Below are positions 52,219-60,589 of a stretch of DNA of 64,000 bases, in pieces. Within the stretch, counting starts at the first letter, position 1, and every line of letters begins with the position of its first letter. Source of the stretch: Dokdonia sp. Hel_I_53 (lineage in GTDB: Bacteria > Bacteroidota > Bacteroidia > Flavobacteriales > Flavobacteriaceae). The position numbers and the translations under genes were made by a program. The notes beneath the pieces are model-generated. The model had not been told where the DNA came from and did no database searches. It saw only the letters and a list, made by a program, of their open reading frames with translations. The stretch lies in the NCBI RefSeq assembly GCF_007827465.1, contig NZ_VISL01000001.1, positions 253,001 to 317,000 on the forward strand. The letters run 5' to 3'.

Positions 52219-52383
52219 TTAAGATATGGAGCTTAACTTTTTTTCTAGATCTGCAGCTTTTACATAAAGAGCATCACTAGCTGCTCTGTCAGTTTTTGAT
52301 AGTACATAGGCTTCTTCTAATACTTTTTTGTGTTGAATCTGTAATTTTTCTAAAGCTGATTTCTTTTTAAACATTCCAAACAT
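52219..52383 (-). CDS. Lacal_2735-family small helical protein
   Basis: 54 residues. MFGMFKKKSALEKLQ followed by VLEEAYVLSKTDRAASDALY and a final helix ending LEKKLSSI matches the short flavobacterial family named after Lacal_2735. It is charged, helical and cytosolic, with a conserved S-x-x-D/N-R-x-A-S-D-A core. No function is known. It is divergent from the 2TM genes across a 152-bp region holding the LytTR-type site, so its expression could respond to the same regulator. Confidence 0.8.
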   Translation of the reverse strand: MFGMFKKKSALEKLQIQHKKVLEEAYVLSKTDRAASDALYVKAADLEKKLSSIS

Positions 52384-52437
52384 AGTTTTCTTTTAAAGAT
52401 ACAACTCAAAAAGGTAAGAAATTGCTTTTGAGACTAA

Positions 52438-52470
52438 TTTACAATTCAGGATTGTTATTTTACAATTCAG
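52438..52470 (+). promoter_or_regulatory. Predicted LytTR-type binding site (two direct repeats, 21-bp spacing)
   Basis: TTTACAATTCAG occurs at 52438-52449 and again at 52459-52470. Its core ACAATTCAG is repeated with a 12-bp gap, so the centres are 21 bp (two helical turns) apart. This geometry and the core resemble sites of LytTR-domain regulators such as AgrA (ACAGTTAAG, 12-bp gap) and ComE. It ends 65 bp before the first 2TM gene, whose cluster ends with a LytTR regulator gene, so autoregulation is inferred. Confidence 0.65.
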
Positions 52471-52535
52471 TCATTAAAGGTTTTAAAGTGAAGGATTAGA
52501 ATAGATATTTACATCAAAATAAAAAACAATCTATT

Positions 52536-52811
52536 ATGGAAACATCAAGAGAAAAATACCAGAGAGCTCAAAAAAGAGTAGATGAGATCAAAGAGTTTTA
52601 TAATCACTTAGGGATGTATATTATTTTCGTATGTATATTTATAGGGCTCAATATCTATACAAGTAATTTCTTTTGGGCTATTTTTCCTATCCTAGGATGG
52701 GGAATAGGTATTTTAAGTCACGCATCAAAAGTATATCGATGGAATCCGCTTTTCTCGAAAGACTGGGAAAGACGTAAAATAGATCAATTCATGAATAATG
52801 AAGAGCTTTAA
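52536..52811 (+). CDS. 2TM-domain protein (first of three)
   Basis: 91 residues. The 2TM domain pattern is clear: an N-terminal helix REKYQRAQKRVDEIKEFYNHL, two membrane helices (about 26-42 and 47-66, MYIIFVCIFIGLNIYTS and FFWAIFPILGWGIGILSH), and a C-terminal DWERRKIDQF motif. In many flavobacterial proteins this module is fused to or neighbours LytS-type histidine kinases. It lies 65 bp after the LytTR-type site and is followed by two related genes, overlapping the second frame. Confidence 0.87.
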   Translation: METSREKYQRAQKRVDEIKEFYNHLGMYIIFVCIFIGLNIYTSNFFWAIFPILGWGIGILSHASKVYRWNPLFSKDWERRKIDQFMNNEEL

Positions 52812-52821
52812 TCCTAACAGT

Positions 52822-53130
52822 ATGGAAACAAATCAAGAAAAATACCTGAGAGCTTTAGATCGCGTTAAGCAGATTAAGAAATTATATAGCAAAATTATAA
52901 ATTCGCTCATTTTAGTAGCCCTCATTGCTGGTGTTAATTATTATGTGAATGAATTAAGGAATCCTTGGTTTCTTTGGGTAGCTGGCTTTTCCTTTTTAGG
53001 AATTGTTATAGAAACTTTTAAAGTTTACGGTACTTCTTTATTTTTAGGTAAAGGATGGGAACGGCGTAAGATCAAAGAGCAAATGGAAAAAGAGGACCAG
53101 GATACTAAAACAAATTTTATAAGGAAATAA
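52822..53130 (+). CDS. 2TM-domain protein (second of three)
   Basis: 102 residues from ATG at 52822. The longest frame starts 24 bp earlier inside the first 2TM gene. METNQEKYLRALDRVKQIKK parallels the other two copies. Two membrane segments (about 22-40 and 47-66) and a C-terminal GWERRKIKEQMEKE follow. The copy is the most diverged in its first membrane segment. It ends sharing one base with the third gene's ATG (TAATG), which indicates coupling. Confidence 0.83.
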   Translation: METNQEKYLRALDRVKQIKKLYSKIINSLILVALIAGVNYYVNELRNPWFLWVAGFSFLGIVIETFKVYGTSLFLGKGWERRKIKEQMEKEDQDTKTNFIRK

Positions 53131-53468
53131 TGAACAGTCAAGATCAAAAATATCAACGTGCAAAAAAGCGCATTGCAGATGAAAAAGGTTTTTATTCCCA
53201 CCTTTTTGTTTATGTAGTTATTAATATACTACTACAACTATTCTATGCAGGATTCTTTATAGATAAAGGATTTTTTGGGGACATGCCTTGGTGGGTACAG
53301 TTTACAACACCCTTTTTTTGGGGCTTGTCTTTACTTTTTCACTGGTTTTGGGTTTTTAAAAACTTCAAGTTTTTTGGGTACATTAAGACTTGGGAAGAAC
53401 GTAAAATCAAGCAGTTTATGGAAGAGGAGGAAAAAATATATAACACTAAATTTACAAAAGATAATTAG
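53130..53468 (+). CDS. 2TM-domain protein (third of three)
   Basis: 112 residues. It starts NSQDQKYQRAKKRIADEKGF, has two membrane segments (about 24-45 and 60-82) with a tryptophan-rich centre (MPWWVQFTTPFFWGLSLLFH), and ends TWEERKIKQFMEEEEK. All three copies share YxRAxxRVxxxK at the start and WExRKIxQF at the end, showing tandem duplication. The LytTR regulator gene starts 48 bp later. No histidine kinase is encoded in this locus. Confidence 0.87.
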   Translation: MNSQDQKYQRAKKRIADEKGFYSHLFVYVVINILLQLFYAGFFIDKGFFGDMPWWVQFTTPFFWGLSLLFHWFWVFKNFKFFGYIKTWEERKIKQFMEEEEKIYNTKFTKDN

Positions 53469-53516
53469 AGAAAATCTATTCACTTTTTTAGGGCCTAACT
53501 ATAATAATTTTAGAAT

Positions 53517-54275
53517 ATGAATGTACTTATCATTGAAGATGAAAAGCCTTCTGCAAGACGTTTAAATAGAATGCTAGGAGAAATAAATATTACTGTAAAT
53601 GAAATGTTACACTCTGTAGAGGAGGCTATAGTTTGGTTTAAAAAAAATAAACATCCAGATTTAATATTTCTTGACATTCAGCTTTCTGACGGTCTATCAT
53701 TTGAGATATTTGATCAAGTAGAGGTAAAGAGTGCTATTATTTTTACTACCGCCTTTGATGAATATGCACTGCAAGCTTTTAAATTAAATAGCGTAGATTA
53801 TTTGTTAAAACCTATAGATGATGAAGATTTAGCTAACGCTGTAAAAAAGTTTAAAGAACGTACTCCTGCCACTCAAAATGTAGCTCTCAATTTTGATGAT
53901 ATAAGAAAACTACTAGGCGCGACTCCAGTAGATAGAGAATATAAAAAGCGATTTACAACAAAGATAGGATCTCATATAAAAATGATTCCCATAGATGAAA
54001 TTGAGTGTTTTTATAGTGAAAATAAAGGAACTTATGCTGCTACTATTGATGGTCGTAATTACCTCTTAGACACCACGCTAGAGTTATTAGAAAATGACTT
54101 AGAGCCAGAAGTTTTTTTTAGAGTAAGTAGAAAGTATTATATAAATATAAACGCTATAAAAGATATTATTTCCTACACAAATTCTCGACTTAAAATCAAA
54201 TTAAACCATTGGAATGAACATGAGATTATCGTGAGTCGTGAGCGCGTAAAAGACTTCAAAACATGGATTGCATAA
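53517..54275 (+). CDS. LytTR-family response regulator
   Basis: 252 residues. The receiver domain (1-120) starts VLIIEDEKPSARRL, has the phospho-acceptor Asp in DLIFLDIQLSDG (D55-57 region), the Thr in IIFTTAFDEYALQAFKLN and the Lys in SVDYLLKPIDDED. The DNA-binding LytTR domain (about 145-250) has KIGSHIKMIPIDEIECFYSENKG and FFRVSRKYYININAIK. Such regulators usually pair with a LytS-type kinase, but none lies here. The candidate binding site at 52438-52470 suggests it controls its own 2TM genes. Confidence 0.93.
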   Translation: MNVLIIEDEKPSARRLNRMLGEINITVNEMLHSVEEAIVWFKKNKHPDLIFLDIQLSDGLSFEIFDQVEVKSAIIFTTAFDEYALQAFKLNSVDYLLKPIDDEDLANAVKKFKERTPATQNVALNFDDIRKLLGATPVDREYKKRFTTKIGSHIKMIPIDEIECFYSENKGTYAATIDGRNYLLDTTLELLENDLEPEVFFRVSRKYYININAIKDIISYTNSRLKIKLNHWNEHEIIVSRERVKDFKTWIA

Positions 54276-54313
54276 ATCAATGCTTTTATTTCTAAATTAA
54301 TAATTGGTTATTA

Positions 54314-54331
54314 TCGCTTTCGCGAAAGCGA
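54314..54331. repeat. Iterated palindrome, intergenic, 18-bp symmetric form
   Basis: TCGCTTTCGCGAAAGCGA, in the 77-bp gap between the convergent LytTR and LETM1-related genes. No T-run follows, so it is not a standard terminator. Confidence 0.97.
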
Positions 54332-54352
54332 AGTAAAAGTTTCAAGCAGAAA

Positions 54353-55546
54353 TTAATCTTCTAGATTTTCATTAAATGCACTTGGTAACATTTTTGGAAT
54401 AAATTTTATCAAAAGAGGAAGCAGAATGCCACCGCCAGGTAAAAGAAAAATGGCAAGTGAAGGAATACTTTTACAAATATCCAATAGTTGATTTTTAACT
54501 AGCTTTCGTTCTTCTTTAGATAAATCTCGTACAGTTGATTGGGTCAGTAATTTTACGAGCGTGCCACTCTCACTAATTTCTTGCGCTAAACGTTTGCTAT
54601 TTCTACTTATCAAATTTTTCACGGTAGCTGTGGTTTGATTGTAGAAATGTTTTACAGGATTACTGTAGTTGAGATATGAGATGTCTTCACTATGTGCTTT
54701 TAAAAAATCTTTTACAGCCGTTATTGATAATTGATACGAATTTTCGTTAAGTTCTAAGGACTTACATAAGTCCATTAAAAATACTTTTTCGTGTGGATCT
54801 ACCGTTTGATCGTCCCACAATGATAAACTACATAAATCTAGGAGATACTTTTTTTCCAAAGGCTCTTGTATGCTTGATAGATCAATTTGGTCAATAGTAG
54901 TATGTGTTTCTTTTACTAGCGTGTTGTAGCGTACAGAACTTTCAAATAATTTAATAAGCAGTTGGTTATATAAATGTTTTTCCTCTTTTTGACGTAAGGC
55001 AACCCATATAGATTGGGTAAGGATAGATTCTAGATTTTTTGCGTAGTGATAGGGGTCTTCTTGCGTGAGTAAATAATGTTCAAAACTTAGAATATCTATA
55101 TATGCTAAGGCATTTGTAATGAGATGACTAAAGTTTTTTTGCAACGTAGATTCATTAGTTTGCACACGCTGATGAATTATTTTTTCTAATCGAGACTGTG
55201 GAGAATCTGAACCGATTTTAATATTTATAAAGTAATTTTCTCTTTTGTCAAGTAAAAGATAAAAATTAACGATAGACTGTATACAGTCTGTTTGAGTAGC
55301 GCTTTCAATGGTGTCATAATAGGTGAAGGATAATGCATCAAACAGGTTAATTTTTGTTTTCTCTTGAGTGGTCCATTTGAGTTGCTTAGAGGTACTTACT
55401 ATTAAAGTGTCAACAGAATGTCCATAAATAAAACCAATACTCCCCAAAGCTTTATAAAAAGCTTCATCATCCATAGGATACTTTTCTAAATAACTTAGAA
55501 AATTAGGGAAATGCTTTTGTATCCAGCCAGGAGCAGATGGGTTCAC
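54353..55546 (-). CDS. LETM1-related biofilm-associated-type protein
   Basis: 397 residues. It matches a flavobacterial family whose C-terminus resembles the ribosome-binding-like domain of mitochondrial LETM1: LSKEERKLVKNQLLDICKSI, then SLAIFLLPGGGILLPLLIKF and IPKMLPSAF, with the Gly-Gly-Gly hydrophobic helix near 367-385. The N-terminal 300 residues are helical and soluble, with a TerB-like acidic helix region (DDQTVDPHEKVFLMDLCKSL). Only one hydrophobic helix is present. Direct function in biofilm is known only as a name, so I treat it as uncharacterised. Confidence 0.75.
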   Translation of the reverse strand: MNPSAPGWIQKHFPNFLSYLEKYPMDDEAFYKALGSIGFIYGHSVDTLIVSTSKQLKWTTQEKTKINLFDALSFTYYDTIESATQTDCIQSIVNFYLLLDKRENYFINIKIGSDSPQSRLEKIIHQRVQTNESTLQKNFSHLITNALAYIDILSFEHYLLTQEDPYHYAKNLESILTQSIWVALRQKEEKHLYNQLLIKLFESSVRYNTLVKETHTTIDQIDLSSIQEPLEKKYLLDLCSLSLWDDQTVDPHEKVFLMDLCKSLELNENSYQLSITAVKDFLKAHSEDISYLNYSNPVKHFYNQTTATVKNLISRNSKRLAQEISESGTLVKLLTQSTVRDLSKEERKLVKNQLLDICKSIPSLAIFLLPGGGILLPLLIKFIPKMLPSAFNENLED

Positions 55547-55557
55547 GGTAGTATTTT

Positions 55558-56799
55558 TTATTTACTGCGTTGAGCTGTAATTTCTGTAATTTTTACAATC
55601 ACCTCAACTGCGCGTACCATACTTTCGAGGGGCACATATTCATAACGCCCATGAAAGTTATGACCTCCTGCAAAAATATTAGGACACGGCAATCCCATAA
55701 ATGATAATTGTGAACCGTCTGTACCACCGCGTATAGGTTTAATTAATGGTGCTATATTTAATGATTTCATAGCTTCTTCTGCAATATCTACAATGTGCAT
55801 TACCGGTTCTACTTTCTCACGCATATTGAAGTATTGATCTTTGATTTCAACAGTCACAAGTTCCTTCCCTAGTTGACTATTAAGTTCTTCAGCTAGTTTA
55901 ATCATCATTTCTTTGCGAGCTTCAAAATGCCCTTTGTCATGATCCCTTATAATATACTCTAATCGTGTGTTGTCTACACCACCATCAATATCATACAAAT
56001 GGAAGAAGCCTTCACGACCAGAGGTGTGTTCTGGAGTTTCTAATCTCGGTAAGCTATTAATATAGTCTGTAGCGATGTACATACTGTTCACCATTTTTCC
56101 TTTTGCGTACCCAGGGTGTACAATTTTACCTTCAATAGTGACTATAGCGCCTGCTGCATTAAAGTTTTCGTATTCTAACTCACCTATCTGACTCCCATCC
56201 ATGGTGTAAGCCCACTCTGCACCAAATTTCTCAACGTCAAATTTATGTGCGCCTCTTCCTATCTCTTCATCTGGAGTAAATCCAACACGTATTTTACCGT
56301 GTTTTAGCTCTGGGTGCGCAATGAGGTATTGCATCGCCTCCATAATTTCTGTAATTCCTGCTTTATCATCAGCACCTAATAATGTGGTACCATCAGTTGT
56401 AATAATAGTCTGACCTCTGTATTGTTTGAGATCGTCAAAATAATCTGGAGAGAGAACGATGTTTTGTTCTTTATTAAGCATTAAATCACCACCATCATAA
56501 TTTTTCCAAATCTGTGGTTGCACATTTTTTCCAGTAAAATCTGGAGTTGTATCAAAGTGAGCAACAAAACCAATAACAGGTACCTCATGTGATACATTAC
56601 TAGGTAACGTTGCCATTACATAAGCATTCTCATCAATAGAAACCTCTTCCATTCCCATTAATTCTAGCTCTTGTTTTAGCTTGTTTGCGAGATCCCATTG
56701 TTTTTCGGTACTTGGTGTGGTCTCACTAGCTGGATCACTTTCTGTGTCTATAGTAACGTAGCTTATAAATCTGTTGAGTAATGCTTCTTTATTGATCAT
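55558..56799 (-). CDS. pepT: Peptidase T (tripeptidase)
   Basis: 413 residues from ATG at 56799. The longest frame extends another 45 bp through the start of the palindrome region; MINKEALLNRFISYVTIDTE is the family start. The M20 zinc ligands are seen as FVAHFDTTPDF (first His, Asp), LLGADDKAGITEIMEA (bridging Asp), FTPDEEIGRGAHKFD (catalytic Glu pair) and, near the end, AGGHNFHGRYEYVPLESM. The enzyme removes N-terminal residues from tripeptides in the cytosol. It stands alone, divergent from pyrD. Confidence 0.94.
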   Translation of the reverse strand: MINKEALLNRFISYVTIDTESDPASETTPSTEKQWDLANKLKQELELMGMEEVSIDENAYVMATLPSNVSHEVPVIGFVAHFDTTPDFTGKNVQPQIWKNYDGGDLMLNKEQNIVLSPDYFDDLKQYRGQTIITTDGTTLLGADDKAGITEIMEAMQYLIAHPELKHGKIRVGFTPDEEIGRGAHKFDVEKFGAEWAYTMDGSQIGELEYENFNAAGAIVTIEGKIVHPGYAKGKMVNSMYIATDYINSLPRLETPEHTSGREGFFHLYDIDGGVDNTRLEYIIRDHDKGHFEARKEMMIKLAEELNSQLGKELVTVEIKDQYFNMREKVEPVMHIVDIAEEAMKSLNIAPLIKPIRGGTDGSQLSFMGLPCPNIFAGGHNFHGRYEYVPLESMVRAVEVIVKITEITAQRSK

Positions 56800-56815
56800 A
56801 ATGGGTTGGTATGGG

Positions 56816-56837
56816 TTACGCTTTCGCGAAAGCGTAA
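56816..56837. repeat. Iterated palindrome, intergenic, 22-bp symmetric form
   Basis: The exact core at 56820-56833 is extended by four symmetric bases each side (TTAC left, GTAA right). It lies in the divergent pepT/pyrD region. Confidence 0.97.
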
Positions 56838-56881
56838 TTATCATCCTTTCTTAAGTACTTCAAAAATACCGCTTTTTGGAC

Positions 56882-56889
56882 TATTTTTG
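56882..56889 (+). promoter_or_regulatory. Candidate -7 promoter element of pyrD
   Basis: TATTTTTG matches TAnnTTTG, ending 19 bp before the pyrD ATG at 56909. A palindrome copy lies about 45 bp upstream of it. No -33 TTG is visible. Confidence 0.4.
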
Positions 56890-56908
56890 TACAACCGAAA
56901 ACTGCAAA

Positions 56909-57961
56909 ATGTACAAACAACTCATCCGTCCACTATTATTTTCTTTTGATCCAGAGAAAGTTCACTACTTTACCTTTAGTTGGATCAAGCGACTGCATAG
57001 ACTAGGGTTGTCTGGGTTATTAAATAAACTAGGAAACATAGAAGACAGCAGACTTGAGCGTGAAGTATTTGGTCTAAAATTTCGCAACCCCGTGGGGCTT
57101 GCAGCTGGATTTGATAAAGATGCAAAGTTATATGATGAATTAGGAGATCTAGGTTTTGGTTTTGTAGAGATAGGGACCCTTACTCCAAAAGCACAAGAGG
57201 GAAATCCCAAAAAAAGACTTTTTAGACTTAAAGAAGATCAAGGCTTGATCAATAGGATGGGATTTAATAATGAAGGCGTGTATACAGCAACGCATAGACT
57301 TACAAAAGTCTCTCAACGTGTATCTAAGAAAAATAGACTCATTATAGGTGGAAACATAGGTAAGAATACCGCCACATCACCAGAAGATTACACAGCAGAT
57401 TATCTTGAGTGTTTCATGGCGTTGCATCCCTATGTAGATTATTTTGTGTTGAATGTGAGTTGCCCCAATGTCTCAAGTCACGCAAAATTAAACGACAAAG
57501 ATTATTTAATTGAATTGATCAATGCTGTTCAAGAGGCAAATAAAGGTTTTGAAGAACAACGGCCTATTCTATTAAAAATAGCACCAGATCTTAATACTAT
57601 TCAACTGGACGAAATTATTGATTTAGTAAAAGGTACTGAACTTGACGGTGTGATAGCTAGCAATACTTCTATGAACCGTGAAGATCTCAAGGTTTCTAAT
57701 AATAGACTTGAGGAAATTGGGAATGGTGGTTTAAGTGGTAAACCTATCACAGATCGCTCTACTCAAGTTATAAAATACCTCTTTGATAAAAGTAACGGTT
57801 CTTTTCCAATTATAGGTGTAGGTGGTATACATAGCGCACAAGATGCATTAGATAAACTAGATGCTGGTGCCTCTTTAGTACAATTATACACTGGCTTTGT
57901 GTATGAAGGACCAAGTTTGATAAAGAAAATCAACAAATCTATTCTCAATAAAAATTTATAA
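56909..57961 (+). CDS. pyrD: Dihydroorotate dehydrogenase (class 2, quinone type)
   Basis: 350 residues from ATG at 56909; the longest frame starts at TTG eleven codons earlier and I reject it. The amphipathic N-terminal helix region [20 protein letters not shown] is typical of class 2 membrane-associated enzymes. The FMN barrel has [39 protein letters not shown] and [11 protein letters not shown]. The catalytic loop reads [10 protein letters not shown] with Cys185 where class 2 enzymes usually have Ser, a class 1-like residue. The enzyme oxidises dihydroorotate in pyrimidine synthesis. pyrR and pyrB are 3.7 kb away. Confidence 0.93.
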   Translation: MYKQLIRPLLFSFDPEKVHYFTFSWIKRLHRLGLSGLLNKLGNIEDSRLEREVFGLKFRNPVGLAAGFDKDAKLYDELGDLGFGFVEIGTLTPKAQEGNPKKRLFRLKEDQGLINRMGFNNEGVYTATHRLTKVSQRVSKKNRLIIGGNIGKNTATSPEDYTADYLECFMALHPYVDYFVLNVSCPNVSSHAKLNDKDYLIELINAVQEANKGFEEQRPILLKIAPDLNTIQLDEIIDLVKGTELDGVIASNTSMNREDLKVSNNRLEEIGNGGLSGKPITDRSTQVIKYLFDKSNGSFPIIGVGGIHSAQDALDKLDAGASLVQLYTGFVYEGPSLIKKINKSILNKNL

Positions 57962-57998
57962 AATTATTATTTATCAATAAGTCTCAAACTCACTCTTA

Positions 57999-58160
57999 AT
58001 GCGTAACTCACATAAAATAATATTTGCTTCTATTTTAGTAATGTTATTTGCCTTAAAACCTGATGTTGCTAGCTTTATACCACAATGGTTAAAATTAGCA
58101 GTAGCTGGTGTTCTATTAGTTTTGGGGCTATTTATGATGTGGAAAGAAAAACAATGGTAG
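57999..58160 (+). CDS. Small hydrophobic membrane protein (53 residues)
   Basis: ATG at 57999, TAG at 58158-58160. The protein has two hydrophobic stretches (about 7-18, IIFASILVMLFA, and 33-47, LAVAGVLLVLGLFM) separated by a short polar loop with a Pro, and ends in WKEKQW. This looks like a small two-helix inner-membrane protein, a type common after other genes in Bacteroidota. It lies 37 bp after pyrD on the same strand, so it may be on the pyrD transcript. No family is recognised. Confidence 0.6.
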   Translation: MRNSHKIIFASILVMLFALKPDVASFIPQWLKLAVAGVLLVLGLFMMWKEKQW

Positions 58161-58248
58161 TGCATTTGAACTAATAGTTTTGCTAAATTTTGATAATCAA
58201 TTACTTGTAAATTAATAATTTCTTCAATCCAAATAGCATGTATATACT

Positions 58249-58860
58249 GTGACGGAATCAATTTTAGCTTTTATAGCCGCGACAGCAATTTTAGCTTTTT
58301 CACCAGGGCCTGATAATATTTATGTGTTGACTCAAAGCGTTGTTAATGGAAGTCGGTCTGGACTTGCCACAACGGCTGGTCTGATTACTGGGTGTATTGT
58401 ACACACAACATTGGTTGCTTTTGGGATTTCTGCTGTAATAGCAACATCTCCTCACTTATTTCTAGCCATCAAGATAGCTGGGGCTGCCTATCTTTTATAC
58501 ATTGCTTATAAAGTATACGGTGCAGATGCACATATAACCCTAGCAGAAGGTGCTCCAAAAAAATCCTATAGTGCACTCTTTAAACAAGGAATTATTATGA
58601 ATATTTTAAACCCCAAGGTGACCATATTCTTTCTAGCTTTTTTTCCAGGTTTTTTGTGGGATCCAAATGATAACACAGTGTATCAATTTTATACTTTAGG
58701 ATTCATCTTTATGCTAGAGTCCTTTATAATTTTTGGAGGAATTGCATTAGTAGCCGGTAGAATAGCCCCTGTCTTAAAGAGAAACGATACTGCAGGTATT
58801 TTATTAAAATGGTTGCAAATTTTTGTTTTTATAGGGATAGCTATCTTTATTTTATTTTAA
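58249..58860 (+). CDS. LysE/RhtB-family amino-acid exporter
   Basis: 203 residues. The start is GTG at 58249; an in-frame TAG 15 bp upstream excludes earlier starts and the next Met is too far in. Six membrane helices are expected, starting with SILAFIAATAILAFSPGPDNI; the SPGPDN motif and GIIMNILNPKVTIFFLAFFP block are characteristic of the family. It exports amino acids such as threonine, homoserine lactone or others. Its stop overlaps the convergent GH13 gene by 4 bp. It follows the small membrane protein with an 88-bp gap. Confidence 0.92.
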   Translation: MTESILAFIAATAILAFSPGPDNIYVLTQSVVNGSRSGLATTAGLITGCIVHTTLVAFGISAVIATSPHLFLAIKIAGAAYLLYIAYKVYGADAHITLAEGAPKKSYSALFKQGIIMNILNPKVTIFFLAFFPGFLWDPNDNTVYQFYTLGFIFMLESFIIFGGIALVAGRIAPVLKRNDTAGILLKWLQIFVFIGIAIFILF

Positions 58861-60551
58861 GTTTCTAGTTTATATACAATAGCTTGCCAGGGCCTAAGAG
58901 CAAATTCCTTAAACGTTTTGTCGTCGAGAATTTTATCATTGGATATAAGTTTTATTTTACGGTTGTAGGATATGTCTATTGGTAGAGAAAACCGCAAGAG
59001 ATCATCAGAAAAATTTAATAATATCAAAAACCTTTGATCATCTTCTTGTCGTGTATACGCATACACTTGTTCATGTGCTGGTTTTATAATTTTATACTTT
59101 CCATAAACTAACGCCTTATTTGACTTACGAATCGCTACCATCTTTTTAAAATAAGAAAGTACAGAATTTTTTTCTTTAATTTGTTGGGCTACGTTGACGC
59201 CATTTTTATAATTTGAATTGAGTTTTATCCATGGAGTTGCTGTAGAGAAGCCTGCGTTTTCTGAAGTACTCCACTGCATAGGTGTTCTTGCATTATCTCT
59301 AGCAGCATACTTCTCGTTTTCTAAAAATGCCTCAAGATCACCTCCTTGGTTTTTTACTCCTTCATACCTGTTAAATGTATTAATATCTCTATACTCATCA
59401 ATGTTTGAAAACTGCACATTAGTCATCCCTATCTCATCTCCTTGATAAATGTAAGGAGTACCTCTCATGGTAAGCAAAAACGTATGTAAAAGAGTAGCGC
59501 TGTTTTTCCAATGTTCTTTTGAGTCATTACCCCAGCGACTTACGGCTCTTGGGAAATCGTGATTTGCCAAGAATAGTGATCCCCATCCTGCATTTGCAAA
59601 AGCTGCATCCCAATCTGTAAAAATTTTCTTAAACTCAGATAAGTTCCATTTGTGGTCTTTCATTTTAAAAACTTCACCTGGGGCACGGTCTAAACTCATT
59701 AAATCAAAATGAAAAAACATATCCATTTCTTTTCGGTCTTCATTTACAAAATCTAATGCCTGATCTATTGCAATACCCGGACCTTCACCTACGGTGAAGG
59801 CATCATATTTAGAAATCACCTCGCGATTCATCTCGTTTAGATATTCATGCACTTTAGGCCCGTTTGCATAATAAGCGATAAATTCATGGGGTTCATTTGC
59901 ATTGATTTCTGGATAACTAATGTCCTTGCTTATAAACGGGATTACATCCATCCGAAATCCATCCACCCCTTTTTGAAACCAAAAATGCATCATTTGGAAG
60001 ATTTCTTGTCTCACTAATGGGTTTTCCCATTTGAGATCTGGTTGTTTTTCAGAAAAATAATGAAGATAGTATGCGTCTGTATTTGCATCATATTTCCAAG
60101 CGTTTTCCTTTACATCAAAATAGCTCCATCTTTTGGGGGGATTTCCTTTTTCTGCAGGCCACCAGTGAAAATAATCTCTATAAAGATTTTCTCTAGATTT
60201 TCTACTCTCTGTAAACCATCGATGTTCATCACTACAATGATTTACCACTAAGTCCATAATTAAGCGTAGTCCGCGTGATTTCATCGCTCTGATGAGATTG
60301 TCGAAGTCTTCCATGGTACCAAATTCAGCCATGATTTTTCGATAATCATTAATGTCATACCCATTGTCGTCATTAGGAGAATCATATATCGGATTTAACC
60401 ATATAATATCTACCCCTAGGCTTTCTATATAATCTAGTTTATCGATAATACCCTTTAAATCTCCTACGCCATTACCAGATGTATCTTTAAAGGATCTGGG
60501 GTAAATTTGATAAACAATTCCCTCTTTCCACCAGCTTTGCAATTGACTCAT
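58857..60551 (-). CDS. GH13 alpha-glucosidase / oligo-1,6-glucosidase type
   Basis: 564 residues, right for the oligo-1,6-glucosidase/trehalose-6-phosphate hydrolase group. GH13 regions: I LIMDLVVNHCSDEH, II GFRMDVIPFIS (catalytic Asp nucleophile), III FTVGEGPG (acid/base Glu) and IV FLANHDFPRAVSRWG. The first barrel strand has WWKEGIVYQIYPRSFKDTSG. There is no signal peptide, so it is cytosolic. The substrate is likely an alpha-glucoside such as isomaltose, sucrose or trehalose; GH13 subfamily cannot be fixed by eye. No transporter or regulator gene is nearby. It is divergent from pyrR. Confidence 0.92.
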   Translation of the reverse strand: MSQLQSWWKEGIVYQIYPRSFKDTSGNGVGDLKGIIDKLDYIESLGVDIIWLNPIYDSPNDDNGYDINDYRKIMAEFGTMEDFDNLIRAMKSRGLRLIMDLVVNHCSDEHRWFTESRKSRENLYRDYFHWWPAEKGNPPKRWSYFDVKENAWKYDANTDAYYLHYFSEKQPDLKWENPLVRQEIFQMMHFWFQKGVDGFRMDVIPFISKDISYPEINANEPHEFIAYYANGPKVHEYLNEMNREVISKYDAFTVGEGPGIAIDQALDFVNEDRKEMDMFFHFDLMSLDRAPGEVFKMKDHKWNLSEFKKIFTDWDAAFANAGWGSLFLANHDFPRAVSRWGNDSKEHWKNSATLLHTFLLTMRGTPYIYQGDEIGMTNVQFSNIDEYRDINTFNRYEGVKNQGGDLEAFLENEKYAARDNARTPMQWSTSENAGFSTATPWIKLNSNYKNGVNVAQQIKEKNSVLSYFKKMVAIRKSNKALVYGKYKIIKPAHEQVYAYTRQEDDQRFLILLNFSDDLLRFSLPIDISYNRKIKLISNDKILDDKTFKEFALRPWQAIVYKLET

Positions 60552-60589
60552 ATATAAAGTATTTGAAGTAAAGCTAAGTTAGAAATAGA

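Noticed and set aside
54314..54331. Palindrome as the terminator of the LytTR gene
   Set aside because: It is a perfect hairpin but has no T-run downstream, and the same sequence occurs inside coding genes.
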